A stretch of DNA of 64,000 nt from NCBI GenBank assembly GCA_040219135.1, contig JAVJTA010000017.1, forward strand, positions 248,001 through 312,000, given 5' to 3'. Of this stretch, positions 33,539 through 43,547 are shown piece by piece (position 1 is the first letter of the stretch; every line of letters begins with the position of its first letter). The position numbers and the translations under genes are program-made. The DNA is from UBA7803 sp040219135 (GTDB lineage: Bacteria > Pseudomonadota > Gammaproteobacteria > Pseudomonadales > Azotimanducaceae). Below the pieces are notes generated by a model. The model saw only the letters and a program-made list of their open reading frames with translations, was not told the DNA's origin and searched no databases.

Positions 33539-36240
33539 AAGATGCCAATCCTCAGACGATTTATCTCAAGGATTATCAGCCACCTGAGTACGAAATAATA
33601 GAAACGAAGTTAAGTTTTGACATCCGCGATGGCAGCACCGAGGTGCGCAGCGCGCTGACCGTCGAGCGGGCTCCGGGTACCGCGCCGGGAACGCCCCTCA
33701 GACTGGTCGGGCGGGAGCTCGAACTGCTCGAGGTGCGCGTCGACGGCGTGCCGCTCGGCGGCAATCAGTACCGCCTCGACGAGGAGTCGCTGACCCTGTT
33801 CGATCTGCCGGAGCAGACGCTGGTCGAGATCGCGACGCGAATCCGGCCCGAAGAAAACACGGCGCTCGAGGGCCTGTACAAGTCCGGCGGCATGTATTGC
33901 ACCCAGTGCGAGGCGGAGGGATTTCGCCGCATCACCTTCTATCAGGATCGACCGGACGTGCTGGCCCGGTTCACGACCACCATCGTCGCCGATGCGGCGC
34001 GCTACCCGGAACTGCTGTCGAACGGCAACCTGGTGGCGGACCGCGTTCTGGACGACGGTCGCCGCGAGGTCACCTGGGAGGATCCGTTTCCCAAGCCGAG
34101 CTATCTGTTCGCGCTGGTGGCCGGCCGGCTGGCGCTGCTCGAGGACGTCTTCGAAACCCGCTCCGGACGCCCGGTGGCGCTGCGGATCTACTCGGAACCG
34201 CACAACATCGCCCAATGCGGATACGCGATGGACGTGCTCAAGCGCGCGATGCGCTGGGACGAGGAGGTGTTCGGACGCGAGTACGATCTGGACGTGTTCA
34301 TGGTCGTTGCCGTGGAGGACTTCAACATGGGGGCCATGGAGAACAAGGGCCTCAACGTGTTCAACACCTCCTGCGTGCTGGCCTCTCCGGACACCGCTAC
34401 CGACTCGGCCTACCAGCGCGTCGAGGGCGTGGTCGCCCACGAGTATTTCCACAACTGGTCGGGCAACCGGGTCACCTGCCGGGACTGGTTTCAGCTCAGC
34501 CTCAAGGAAGGTTTCACCGTGTTCCGCGACGCCGAGTTCAGTTCCGACATGAATTCGCGGACGGTGAAACGCATCGACGACGTGACCCTGCTGCGCTCGG
34601 TGCAGTTTGCCGAAGACGCGAGCCCGCTGGCCCATCCGGTCCGACCGGATTCCTACATCGAGATCTCCAACTTCTACACGCCCACGGTGTACGAGAAGGG
34701 CGCCGAGGTCGTGCGCATGCTCCACACTCTGCTCGGTCCGGAGCGCTTCCGCGCCGGATCGGATCTGTACTTCGAGCGCCACGACGGCAGCGCCGCCACT
34801 ACCGACGACTTCCTTGCCGCCATGGCTGAGGCCGGCGGCATCGATCTGACCCAGTTTCAGCGCTGGTACCGGCAGGCCGGCACGCCGGTGCTCGACGTCG
34901 AGGAAGCGTTCAGCGACGGCTGCCTGACCCTGACGCTTTCCCAGCGTTGCCCGCCGACGCCGGGTCAGCCGGACAAGGAACCCTTCCACATCCCGGTGCT
35001 GTTCGGTGTGCTCGACGAGGATGGCAGCGAGCTCACCGGTCCCGACCTGGTCGTGGAGGGCGACGCGGCGCTGGAGGCGCGCAGCGGCGCTACGACCGCA
35101 ACGGCCAGGGCTCCCGACAGCCTGCTGCTGCATCTGCGGGCGGCGCAGACCACGCTGCGTTTCCCCGGCCTGCAGCGGCGCCCTCGGATCAGCCTGCTGC
35201 GGGGATTCTCCGCGCCGGTACGCGTGAACTACCCGCGCTCCGCCGAGGAGCTGGCTTTTCTGGCGCTGCACGACGGCGATGGTTTCGCCCGCTGGGACGC
35301 CCTGCAGACCCTGCTGGTCGACGAGATCCGACGGTTCCACGACCACCCAGGTGGCGGCGACGAGCCTGCGGCGGTCGTGGTCGATCTGTTCGGCCAGCTG
35401 CTCGCCGCCGCGGAAGTCCTGGACGACGCCGTGGAACAGCGCTTCATGCTCGCCGCCATGCTGACCCTGCCGGACGAGAACTATCTCATTGCTCAGTTCG
35501 AGCGGGTCGACGTGGAGCGTTTGTGCGATGCGCTGGACACAGTGCGCCTGACGCTGGCGAGGCGTCACCGGGCGGCCTGGCAGCGGGTCTACGAGGCGAA
35601 CCGGGCGCCGGGGGTGTTCGATCCCGCGGCGCCGGCCATGGCCCGCCGCAGCCTGAAACACGCAGCGCTCGGTTTTCTGAGCGCCGCCGCCGGCGGCGAC
35701 GAGGCCCGGCGCCTGCTGGATGTCCACTATGCCGGGGCCGACAATCTCACCGATCGGCAGGCCGCGTTGATCGAGGTGGCCCGCCATCCGCGCCTGGACG
35801 ACGACTTCCGCCAGCGCATCCTCGACGACTTCTATCACCGCTGGCAGCACGAAGCGCTGGTCGTCAACGTCTGGTTCTCCGCCCAGGCGTCGAGTTCACG
35901 CTATGACGCTTCCCGGGTCCGCGCGCTCACCGAGCACGCGGCGTTCGATGGGCGCAATCCCAACAAGCTGCGCGCCGTGCACGGGGCCTTCTCGCGCCAG
36001 AACCACCGGCGCTTCCACGCCCTCGACGGTTCCGGCTACGAGTTTCTCGCCGCATCGGTGCTCGATGTCGATCGGCGCAATCCGTCGATGGCGGCCAGCC
36101 TGGCCATGCCGCTGACGCGCTGGCGCCGGTTCGATTCCGCTCGTGGCACGCTGATGCGCCGGTCGCTCGAGCGCATGGCCGAAGAACCGAAGCTGTCGCG
36201 CGATCTCTACGAGGTGGTGAGCAAGAGCCTCGTCGACTGA
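33535..36240 (+). CDS. pepN: Aminopeptidase N
   Basis: M1-family zinc aminopeptidase of 901 residues that removes N-terminal residues from peptides in the cytoplasm. The exopeptidase motif GAMENKGLN and the zinc motif HEYFHNWSGNRVTC with the later Glu are intact. The N-terminal beta domain begins DANPQTIYLKDYQPPEYEI as in E. coli PepN, and the C-terminal helical domain is complete. The start is GTG 33535, overlapping the DUF2797 stop (GTGA) with GGAG nine bases upstream; the frame is open much further but that part is a shadow of DUF2797. Confidence 0.96.
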   Translation: MKDANPQTIYLKDYQPPEYEIIETKLSFDIRDGSTEVRSALTVERAPGTAPGTPLRLVGRELELLEVRVDGVPLGGNQYRLDEESLTLFDLPEQTLVEIATRIRPEENTALEGLYKSGGMYCTQCEAEGFRRITFYQDRPDVLARFTTTIVADAARYPELLSNGNLVADRVLDDGRREVTWEDPFPKPSYLFALVAGRLALLEDVFETRSGRPVALRIYSEPHNIAQCGYAMDVLKRAMRWDEEVFGREYDLDVFMVVAVEDFNMGAMENKGLNVFNTSCVLASPDTATDSAYQRVEGVVAHEYFHNWSGNRVTCRDWFQLSLKEGFTVFRDAEFSSDMNSRTVKRIDDVTLLRSVQFAEDASPLAHPVRPDSYIEISNFYTPTVYEKGAEVVRMLHTLLGPERFRAGSDLYFERHDGSAATTDDFLAAMAEAGGIDLTQFQRWYRQAGTPVLDVEEAFSDGCLTLTLSQRCPPTPGQPDKEPFHIPVLFGVLDEDGSELTGPDLVVEGDAALEARSGATTATARAPDSLLLHLRAAQTTLRFPGLQRRPRISLLRGFSAPVRVNYPRSAEELAFLALHDGDGFARWDALQTLLVDEIRRFHDHPGGGDEPAAVVVDLFGQLLAAAEVLDDAVEQRFMLAAMLTLPDENYLIAQFERVDVERLCDALDTVRLTLARRHRAAWQRVYEANRAPGVFDPAAPAMARRSLKHAALGFLSAAAGGDEARRLLDVHYAGADNLTDRQAALIEVARHPRLDDDFRQRILDDFYHRWQHEALVVNVWFSAQASSSRYDASRVRALTEHAAFDGRNPNKLRAVHGAFSRQNHRRFHALDGSGYEFLAASVLDVDRRNPSMAASLAMPLTRWRRFDSARGTLMRRSLERMAEEPKLSRDLYEVVSKSLVD

Positions 36241-36252
36241 GCGTCCGGCGGC

Positions 36253-37983
36253 TCAGTCGTAGAGGGCGGGCAGGGACGGCGCGGCACGGCGGCGCGGGCG
36301 CCGCAGTGAGCGTACGGCAGCGAGAATTTCCTCAGGATTGACGGACCCGCCGGGGTCCGCGCCGCCACCGGGATCTGCCTGGTAGCGGCTGGCGTTGAGT
36401 CGGGCCAGCAGATCGGCGTAACCGGCCTCGCGAAAGCGCCGCAGCGCTTCCGGCAGCGGCGCGTCGAAGTGGCGTCGCAGATAGACCAGCAGCGCGCCGT
36501 GGATGGCGCCGCCGTCACGGCTCCGACAGGCTTCCTTGAGGGCCCGGCGTGCGGCCCTTTCGGCGTCCTTCGGTGCGGCCGCGGCGGTCCTGAACAGATG
36601 GTCCCTGAGCAGCCAGACCAGCAGCCCGGCAAGGACCGCCGAGAGCACGACGATCATCGCTGCGGTGCGCCTCGCTGCATCCGGCTCGACGATGGGGTCC
36701 GACGCTGGCGCGGCCGGGGTGGGGGCGGCGGCCGGCGCCTCCGTCGGCGATGTCGTCGACACGTCGGTCCGTTCCGGCGGCGGACTCAGCTGGGTCGCCT
36801 GGCCGGTGATGGACAGATTGCGCCCCGCAACCCGGGCGATCTTCGTTTGCCGGGTGGCGACGTCCCACCACACCACCTCGACGGCAGGCAGGGCCACCGT
36901 CCCCGGGGCGGTGGGTATGATCGCGTAGGCCTGCTCGCGCAGGCCGCGCACGCTGGGTCCGCTGTCGTCGTCCTGCAGATCGGGCGGCTCCGGATAGCGG
37001 CGGAAGTGCGCGTCCGGCAGGGCCGGCTCGAGCGGCGGGACGGCGGAGCTGACGTTGCCGCGGATGGCGGCGCGCAGAGTCAGGCGCACCGGGTCGCCCA
37101 CCGCCAGGGTGCGCTGATCCGGCGTCCAGCTCGCACTGAGGCTCAGGTCTTCGGCCGGCAGCCACGGATGATCCGCCGGGTATTCGCTCGGGATCGGCAG
37201 CACCTCCAGGGTCAGCGGCTCGGTGGCGACCCGGACGCCGGAGCGTCGCGTGCGGCCATCGCTCTGCAGGCGCACGCTGCTGGTGACGGAAATGGCCGGG
37301 ATGGTGACCTCGCCGCTGCGTTCGGGAAGAATCGCGAATCGCTGTTCGATGACGCCGTAGCGCTGACCGTCGCGGATCGTGGCGGTGGACGTGGCCTCTC
37401 CCAGGGGCATCACGATGGCGTCGGGCACATCGGGCATGCCGGGAAGGTCGCTGTAGATCTGGGCGCCGCTGGAATAGTAGAGACGCCTGACCAGCACCGT
37501 CTGCGCCTGCACGTACACCGGGTTGGTCGTGAGTTCGGTTTCGAAGAACACCATCCGGTCGATGGTTTCGCGCAGCGCCGGATCGATGCCCCGGACCCGC
37601 AGCCGCAGTTCCCTGGAGGCTTCGGCGCCGACCTGGATCGGCGGTATGGTGATGTCGCCGCTGCGCCGGGGACGCAGCATGATCTGGTACTCGACCCAGG
37701 ATTCCACGCGGCCGTTCACCGAGCGGTACTGACTCGAACTCTGCGTGGTCAGGACCTCGAAGTCGCGGCGCAGCGGGTCCAGGTCGAGCGCCGCGGTCTG
37801 GGCCGTGTCCGTCGCCCGGATGGTGAGCCGCACGGTGTCGAACTCGTCGACGATGCGCGGTTCGATGGTCGCCTGCAGGTCGGCGCGGGCGGCGCCGGCC
37901 GTCAGTGCCAGCGCCAGCGCCAGCGCTAGGATGGCCCACATGCCGGCCAGGGGTCCGCGGGCAAACGGGCGCCACCGGGTCAC
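36253..37983 (-). CDS. batD: BatD protein
   Basis: A 576-residue membrane protein with signal peptide (1-34), a large periplasmic beta-rich region (the BatD/oxygen-tolerance repeats), a Pro/Ala/Thr-rich linker and one C-terminal membrane helix (about 440-465) with a cytoplasmic helical tail. Last gene of the moxR-bat operon, overlapping batBC by ATGA. Bat proteins are linked to stress tolerance and envelope function, but the molecular role is unknown. Confidence 0.88.
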   Translation of the reverse strand: MTRWRPFARGPLAGMWAILALALALALTAGAARADLQATIEPRIVDEFDTVRLTIRATDTAQTAALDLDPLRRDFEVLTTQSSSQYRSVNGRVESWVEYQIMLRPRRSGDITIPPIQVGAEASRELRLRVRGIDPALRETIDRMVFFETELTTNPVYVQAQTVLVRRLYYSSGAQIYSDLPGMPDVPDAIVMPLGEATSTATIRDGQRYGVIEQRFAILPERSGEVTIPAISVTSSVRLQSDGRTRRSGVRVATEPLTLEVLPIPSEYPADHPWLPAEDLSLSASWTPDQRTLAVGDPVRLTLRAAIRGNVSSAVPPLEPALPDAHFRRYPEPPDLQDDDSGPSVRGLREQAYAIIPTAPGTVALPAVEVVWWDVATRQTKIARVAGRNLSITGQATQLSPPPERTDVSTTSPTEAPAAAPTPAAPASDPIVEPDAARRTAAMIVVLSAVLAGLLVWLLRDHLFRTAAAAPKDAERAARRALKEACRSRDGGAIHGALLVYLRRHFDAPLPEALRRFREAGYADLLARLNASRYQADPGGGADPGGSVNPEEILAAVRSLRRPRRRAAPSLPALYD

Positions 37984-39716
37984 CAGATCTTCTCCGTTTC
38001 CTGGCTGCGGTAGTCGCCGCGGCGCAGGCGTTGATTGGTCTCGTACTGGAATTTACGCCGCAGCAGTCCGCCCGGGTCGTCGGGGACCCGGCGCAGCCAT
38101 TGCTCCAGCGCGTCCTGCCTTTCGTCGCGGCTGGCGGCGAGCTCCTCCTCGCTCCGGGTGTCCTGGTTCTGCTCCGCTTCGCTCGGCTGCTCCTCGGGCT
38201 GGTCCTGCTGGTCTTCGGGCGGCTGTCCGTCCTGGTCGTTCTGCTCGGCCTGGTCGGCGCCGCCGTCCTGCGACTCGGTGTCCTGCTCCGGCTGCTCGCC
38301 CTGCTGCTGCTGGGCCTGCTCGTTCTCCTGGGCCTGGTTCTGTTGCTCCAGCAGCTTCTCCACCAGCGCTTTGTTGAACCGGGCGTCCTCGTGGTCCGGC
38401 TGTTCCGCCAGCACGGCGTCGTAGGCGTCGATGGCCGCCTGGTAGTCGCCCTGCCGGGCGAGGGCATTGCCCAGGTTGTATCTCGCCGTGGTCGACGGCT
38501 GCTGCCGGTAGGTGTCGGCGGCAGCGCCGAATTCGCCGCTGCGGTACAGGGCGGCTGCGCGCCACGGCTGCTGTTCGAACAGCACCGCGGCGATCTCGGG
38601 CTCACCGTCGCGCAGCGCCTCGAAGGCCTGCTGGTCGCGGCGCTGCCACAGATCGTCCCAGATGCCGGCGTCGGCGGGACCCGGCAGCAACGTCAGCGCC
38701 ACCACGGCCAGCGCGCCGCGCCGGAAGCTCGCCAGCGCCAGGGGCAGCAGCAGCACCAGCACCCAGTAGCCGCGGTCGGCCCAGGTGTCGAAATCCCGCT
38801 CCACCTCGGTGGTGTCGTCCTCGCCGGGCAGCGGGGTGGCCAGCAGGCGCTCGATGTCTGCGTCGGACAGCGACAGCGTCTGGTAGCGGCCGAAGGTCAG
38901 CTCGGCGATTTTGCCCAGACGGGTTTCGTCCAGCCTGGCGAGGATCGGTTCGCCCTGCTGGCTGCGCAGGACCTGACCCGGCTGGTTGACGAAGTCGAGC
39001 GGGATGGTGGCGCCGGCGGCGGTGCCGACGCCGAGAACGGAAATGGGGAAGCTCGGATCCCGACGCTCGGTGGCGGCGCTCATCTGATCCACCGCATCGG
39101 TGATCACCAGTATTCGGCCCTGGCGCACGCCGGCGTTGGCGAACAGCTCACGGGCCAGGTCCAGCGCTTCGCCGAGGTCGCTGCCGAGCACCGGCATCAT
39201 GTCCGGGCGCAGCGCCGGCAGCAGGTTCTCGATGGTGCGGATGTCGTCGGTGAGGGGGACGACCGCGTGGGCGTCGCCGGCGTAGGCGATCAGCGCGGTG
39301 AAGCCTTCCTCGCGGCGCCGCAGCACGTCGGCGATTTTCTGCCGGGCGCGCACCACGCGTGATGGTTTCACGTCTTCGGCGTACATGGACAGCGACAGGT
39401 CGAACAGGATCACCAGCGAGTCGGCCTTCTGCTCCACCGGCTGCGGCAGACGCTCCCAGGTGGGGCCGGCGAGGCCCACGGCGGCCGCGCACAGCCCCGC
39501 CGCGACCAGCCAGGGAAGGCGCCTGGCGCCGCTGCTGCCGCCGCGCTCGAGCAGCACGGCGAGCAGTTCCGGGGCGATGCTGGATTCCCAGTGACTGCCG
39601 CTGGCGCGGCGGCGCACCCAGTAGAAGGCCAGCAGCAATGCCGGAATTACGGCCAGCAGCCACCAGGGGCGGAGGAAGTGCAGGTTGGAGAGCACCTCGG
39701 ATGCCATCTCAGACAT
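37980..39716 (-). CDS. BatB/BatC fusion: VWA domain plus TPR protein
   Basis: A 578-residue protein with an N-terminal membrane segment, a second one around 68-84, and a von Willebrand A domain with MIDAS motif DLSLS at 106-110. Another membrane stretch (YWVLVLLLPLALASF) follows, then tetratricopeptide repeats (RYNLGNALARQGDYQAAID) and a long Gln/Glu/Asp-rich low-complexity tail. In many species these are separate batB and batC genes. The ATG at 39716 overlaps the batA stop by eight bases; a second in-frame ATG at 39707 is possible. Confidence 0.9.
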   Translation of the reverse strand: MSEMASEVLSNLHFLRPWWLLAVIPALLLAFYWVRRRASGSHWESSIAPELLAVLLERGGSSGARRLPWLVAAGLCAAAVGLAGPTWERLPQPVEQKADSLVILFDLSLSMYAEDVKPSRVVRARQKIADVLRRREEGFTALIAYAGDAHAVVPLTDDIRTIENLLPALRPDMMPVLGSDLGEALDLARELFANAGVRQGRILVITDAVDQMSAATERRDPSFPISVLGVGTAAGATIPLDFVNQPGQVLRSQQGEPILARLDETRLGKIAELTFGRYQTLSLSDADIERLLATPLPGEDDTTEVERDFDTWADRGYWVLVLLLPLALASFRRGALAVVALTLLPGPADAGIWDDLWQRRDQQAFEALRDGEPEIAAVLFEQQPWRAAALYRSGEFGAAADTYRQQPSTTARYNLGNALARQGDYQAAIDAYDAVLAEQPDHEDARFNKALVEKLLEQQNQAQENEQAQQQQGEQPEQDTESQDGGADQAEQNDQDGQPPEDQQDQPEEQPSEAEQNQDTRSEEELAASRDERQDALEQWLRRVPDDPGGLLRRKFQYETNQRLRRGDYRSQETEKIW

Positions 39717-40710
39717 GCCGCCCCCGCACGTCCAGCAGCACCAGCCCCAGGCCCAGCAGCCAGGCGGCGCCGAGCGGCCAGTGGTACAGCGCGGCGATCG
39801 GCCGGTAGGTCTCCGCCTCCTGTTCGATGGGTTCCATGGCGTCGATGAGGGCGTAGATCTCCAGCAGCTGCTCGGTGTTCTCCGCACGGAAGTAGCGCCC
39901 GCCGGTCGCCGCTGCGATCTGCTTCAGGGTGTCCTCGTCGAGCTCGGCGGAGGGATTGATGATGCCGGAGGAGAACACCCCGAAGATGCTCGGCATGCGC
40001 ATCGACTCTGCGCCCACGCCGATGGTGTAGATACGGATGTTTTCGACGCTGGCCAGTTCCGCTGCCTTGTCCGGGGCCACCTCGCCGACGTTGTTGGCGC
40101 CGTCGGTGAGGAGAACCAGCACACGGTCGCCCTGGGGCCTGCGGCGCAGGCGTTTCACCGCCAGGCCGATGGCGTCACCGATGGCGGTCTTGCCGCCGGC
40201 GATGCCCACCGGCGCCTCGGTGAGCAGGCGGTTGACGCTGGGCAGGTCGAAGGTCAGCGGAGCCTGAAGGTAGGCATTGGTGCCGAACAGAATCAGACCG
40301 ACCCGATCTCCCTGGCGACGCTCGACGAAGTCGCTGACGACTTTCTTCACCACCGTGAGCCGGTTCACCAGGCGGTTGCCGAGCTGCATGTCTTCGGTAC
40401 CCATGCTGCCGGAGATGTCCACCGCCAGCATCAGGTCGCGGCCGGTGGTGGGCAGCGTCACCGGATCCCCGGTCCATTGCGGTCGCGCGGCGGCGGCGAC
40501 GAGGCCGAGCCACATCAGCCACAGCAGCAGCAGACGCCACGGCCAGCGCCGGCGGCCACGACCCCCGGCCTCGCGTTCGTCGGGTCGGAAGTGACTGACG
40601 TCGGGCACAGTAAGGGCGGCCTGACGACGGTCGCGTCGCGGCAGCAGGGTGCGGGCCAGCAGCGGCAACGGCAGCAGCAGCAGGGCATAGGGCCAGACCA
40701 GCTCGATCAT
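39709..40710 (-). CDS. batA: BatA-type VWA membrane protein
   Basis: A 333-residue protein with two N-terminal membrane segments, a VWA domain (MIDAS Asp98-x-Ser-x-Ser in AVDISGSMGTE; later LLTDGANNVG) and a C-terminal membrane segment. It should bind a divalent metal ion and a partner at the periplasmic face. Together with MoxR and DUF58 it belongs to the MoxR-VWA system that is thought to assemble or activate protein complexes. Confidence 0.93.
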   Translation of the reverse strand: MIELVWPYALLLLPLPLLARTLLPRRDRRQAALTVPDVSHFRPDEREAGGRGRRRWPWRLLLLWLMWLGLVAAAARPQWTGDPVTLPTTGRDLMLAVDISGSMGTEDMQLGNRLVNRLTVVKKVVSDFVERRQGDRVGLILFGTNAYLQAPLTFDLPSVNRLLTEAPVGIAGGKTAIGDAIGLAVKRLRRRPQGDRVLVLLTDGANNVGEVAPDKAAELASVENIRIYTIGVGAESMRMPSIFGVFSSGIINPSAELDEDTLKQIAAATGGRYFRAENTEQLLEIYALIDAMEPIEQEAETYRPIAALYHWPLGAAWLLGLGLVLLDVRGRHV

Positions 40711-41210
40711 CGCGGTCCCGCCCTGGCGTTCCCGGGAGCGGCAAGACGCGACAGCAGCCGTTCGACCACGGGGTGAACCTGCTCCGGGTCCGCGGACGCC
40801 ACGGGTTGGAAGCGGCCGTTGCCGAGCGCCTGGCCGGGGCCGCGACTGAACGCGGGCACCTCCAGGTGCTGATCGAGCAGCTGCAGCCAGCGCGTCCCGG
40901 TGGCACGGCGCGCCTGACGCTCGCCGAGCCCGTGAATCAGCACCCGCTTCAACAGTTCGTTGGTTTCATCGAGGTATTCGCGCGCGTCGATGGCGCCGGC
41001 CTGGTAGCGGCGGTGGATGTCGGCGTACAGGGTGCGCGCGTAGCGCAGCGGACGTCCGCGCCGATGGCGCGCGTAGAGCCGCCAGGCGAGCCGGCCGAGC
41101 GCCGCCAGCAGCAGCGCTGCCAGCAGCCACCAGCCCGGCGCCGGCGGCCACGGGCCCGGTGGTTCCGGAAGGTGGATGTCGCGCAGCTGCTGGAGTTCTG
41201 ACGCCGCCAT
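40707..41210 (-). CDS. DUF4381 membrane protein
   Basis: A 167-residue protein with one N-terminal membrane helix (about 25-45) followed by a helical cytoplasmic domain. It begins LQQLRDIHLPEPPGPWPPAPGW, the DUF4381 hallmark, which occurs between DUF58 and batA in bat operons. ATGA overlap with batA. Function unknown. Confidence 0.88.
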   Translation of the reverse strand: MAASELQQLRDIHLPEPPGPWPPAPGWWLLAALLLAALGRLAWRLYARHRRGRPLRYARTLYADIHRRYQAGAIDAREYLDETNELLKRVLIHGLGERQARRATGTRWLQLLDQHLEVPAFSRGPGQALGNGRFQPVASADPEQVHPVVERLLSRLAAPGNARAGPR

Positions 41211-41219
41211 CGACCGCCC

Positions 41220-42146
41220 CTACAGCCAGCCGGCCGCGCGCTGCACCGGTTCCGTGGTCGCCAGCGTCGTGGTGGCCACTTTGGTGTTGCGGCACAGGGT
41301 TTCGAACCGGGCCTGGTCTTCGTCGAACCGGCGCCGGTAGCGTTCCCGCAGGCGCGAATCGCCGGCGTCGAACTGCCAGCGCTGACGCCCGTCGGTGACG
41401 GTGTACTGGTCGGCCGGCGGCAGCTCCTGCTCCAGCGGGTCGTAGACCCGGATCGCGACCAGCTCGTTGTGCCGGGACAGCGCGCGGAACGTGTCGCGCC
41501 AGTGGTCGCCCATGGGATCGAAGTCGCTGACGAAATAGATCCGGTAGTGGCTGCGCGCGAGGCGCCGCACGCGCAGCAGGGCGTCGCTGAGGGTCTGCCG
41601 CCCGGGCAGCGGGTCGCCGGGCACCAGTTTGCGGTTGAGCCGCGCGAGGTCTCCGAGAAACCGCGCCAGGGACTTCAGGTTGCGATAGGGCTTGTGGATG
41701 GCGAGTTCGTCGTTGCCGATCACGATGCCGCCGATCCGGTCGTTGTGGCGGATCGCGCGCCACGCGGTGAGGGCCGCGAACTCGGCGGCGGCCACCGACT
41801 TGAGCCGTTCGCGGCTACCGAAGAACATGGACTGGGTCTGGTCCACCACCACCAGGGTGAGGCGTTCCCGCTCCTCGCGGAACACCTTGGTGTGGGGCAC
41901 GTTCTTGCGCGCGGTGACGCGCCAGTCGATGGTGCGGACATCGTCGCCCGGCTGATACAGGCGGACCTCCGAGAAGTCGATACCGCGGCCGCGCTGCTTC
42001 GACAGACGGGTGCCGCCGCGGGCGCTGACGACCGTGGAGGCCAGCCGGGGTTCGGCCAGCGGCCGGAAGCGCAGGGCGAGCAGGTCGTGCAGCTCGACGT
42101 AGGCGCCGCGGAGCAGGTCGTCCGGTTTGCCCGGCAGATGCGGCAT
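41220..42146 (-). CDS. DUF58 protein of the MoxR-Bat operon
   Basis: A 308-residue DUF58 protein with a degenerate VWA-like fold. The hallmark GRGIDFSEVRLYQPGDDVRTIDWRV is present, followed by VVVDQTQSMFFGS, a MIDAS-like DxTxS. ATG 42146 was chosen; it lies just downstream of moxR by eight bases. Confidence 0.93.
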   Translation of the reverse strand: MPHLPGKPDDLLRGAYVELHDLLALRFRPLAEPRLASTVVSARGGTRLSKQRGRGIDFSEVRLYQPGDDVRTIDWRVTARKNVPHTKVFREERERLTLVVVDQTQSMFFGSRERLKSVAAAEFAALTAWRAIRHNDRIGGIVIGNDELAIHKPYRNLKSLARFLGDLARLNRKLVPGDPLPGRQTLSDALLRVRRLARSHYRIYFVSDFDPMGDHWRDTFRALSRHNELVAIRVYDPLEQELPPADQYTVTDGRQRWQFDAGDSRLRERYRRRFDEDQARFETLCRNTKVATTTLATTEPVQRAAGWL

Positions 42147-42154
42147 CGATGCGC

Positions 42155-43126
42155 TCAGGGGACCGGTACCTGATCCAGCAGCAGTTCCACCACCCGATCG
42201 CTGGAGATGCCCTGGGCCTCGGCGTCGAAAGTGAGGATCAGACGGTGGCGGAGCACGTCGTGGGCCACGGCCTGGACATCGTCCGGGCTGACGAAGTCGC
42301 GGCCTTCGAGCCAGGCGAGGGCCCGCGCACACTGATCCAGCGCGATGGTGCCGCGGGGGCTGGCGCCGAACTCGAGCAGGTTGCTGAGTTCGCCCCGGGC
42401 CTCCCGGGTGGCCATCACCAGCGCGACGATGTAGCGCTCCACCGGCTCCGCCATGTAGATGCCGAGGATTTCCCGGCGCGCGGCGAACACGTCGTCCTGA
42501 GTCAGGCGTTGCGGTGCGACCGGGGCCCGGGCACGCGCGCCGGACTCCTGCCTGACCAGATGCAGGATCTGGGTTTCGGCGCTCTCGCTGGGGTAGCCGA
42601 CGCGGACGTGCATGAGGAAGCGGTCGAGCTGGGCCTCCGGCAGCGGGTAGGTGCCCTCCTGCTCGATGGGGTTCTGGGTCGCCATCACCAGGAACAGATC
42701 CGGCAGGGCAAACGTCTCCCGGCCGACGCTGACCTGGTGTTCCGCCATGGCCTCGAGCAGCGCCGACTGCACTTTGGCCGGCGCACGGTTGACCTCGTCC
42801 GCCAGCAGCAGGTTGTGGAACACCGGCCCCGGCTGGAACTTGAAGCTGCCGTCCTCGGGCCGGAAGACCTCGGTGCCGGTGATGTCGCTGGGCAGCAGGT
42901 CGGGGGTGAACTGAATCCGGTGGAAGTCGCCTTCCACGGCATTGGCCAGCTCTTTCACCGCCCGGGTCTTGGCCAGTCCGGGGGCGCCTTCCACCAGCAG
43001 GTGACCACCGCAGAGCAGGGCCATCATCAGGCGCTGCAGCAGGGTCTGCTGCCCGATGATGCGCTCGCTCAGCCAGTCGGTGACGGTCCGGACCTTGTGC
43101 TGGTGCGGAGATTCCAGTGCGTTCAT
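42155..43126 (-). CDS. MoxR-family AAA+ ATPase
   Basis: A 323-residue AAA+ ATPase with Walker A GAPGLAKT at 47-54, Walker B NLLLADEVNRAP and sensor ATQNPIEQEGTYPLPEAQ, typical of the MRP subgroup. It heads the moxR-DUF58-DUF4381-batA-batBC-batD operon and probably works as a chaperone for VWA-containing partners. ATG 43126 (MNALESPHQHK) is the family-typical start. Confidence 0.95.
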   Translation of the reverse strand: MNALESPHQHKVRTVTDWLSERIIGQQTLLQRLMMALLCGGHLLVEGAPGLAKTRAVKELANAVEGDFHRIQFTPDLLPSDITGTEVFRPEDGSFKFQPGPVFHNLLLADEVNRAPAKVQSALLEAMAEHQVSVGRETFALPDLFLVMATQNPIEQEGTYPLPEAQLDRFLMHVRVGYPSESAETQILHLVRQESGARARAPVAPQRLTQDDVFAARREILGIYMAEPVERYIVALVMATREARGELSNLLEFGASPRGTIALDQCARALAWLEGRDFVSPDDVQAVAHDVLRHRLILTFDAEAQGISSDRVVELLLDQVPVP

Positions 43127-43270
43127 GCCGTTCCCGGTCGAAAAGCTCGCTATTGTAGCGGCCGGACGGGGAAATACATCCTCGGCCCCGCGCACCACCG
43201 GCGCGCGGCAGTCCGGCCTCTTCAGGCTATCGTTAAGTTCAGTTAGAGGCCGAATCGGGAAGCGAGTTTC

Positions 43271-43495
43271 GTGCGCCGCTACGTCGTCGATCTGAACATC
43301 CCTGCAAGCGAGCTGCTGCGCTACTACCGCGGCAGCGCAGCGGTCGTGATCGCCCGCGACCGGTACGGTCGAAGGGTGCGGTTTCCGGCCGCCGTGCTGC
43401 GCCCGTTCGTCACCACGGCCGGCGTCTACGGGCGTTTCGAGCTCGAGGTGGATGCGGCCAATCGGCTCGAACGGATGGTCCGTCAGCGCACCTGA
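43271..43495 (+). CDS. DUF2835 small protein
   Basis: A 74-residue protein of the DUF2835 family, recognised by DLNIPASELLRYYRGSA, RRVRFPAAVLRPFVT and GVYGRFEL. It starts at GTG 43271. Function unknown. It lies between the divergent moxR operon and pyrD. Confidence 0.82.
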   Translation: MRRYVVDLNIPASELLRYYRGSAAVVIARDRYGRRVRFPAAVLRPFVTTAGVYGRFELEVDAANRLERMVRQRT

Positions 43496-43547
43496 CGCGC
43501 GCCGGCGGAAGCGAAACGCGCGGCGCGGTGCAGTACACTGCCGCCGG

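Noticed and set aside
33610..35850. 746-residue antisense ORF over pepN
   Set aside because: pepN has all M1 motifs on the plus strand; the antisense frame shows no family.
38140..38360. CRISPR-like or repeat array
   Set aside because: It is the coding repeat of the Gln/Glu/Asp-rich tail of BatBC, without spacer structure.
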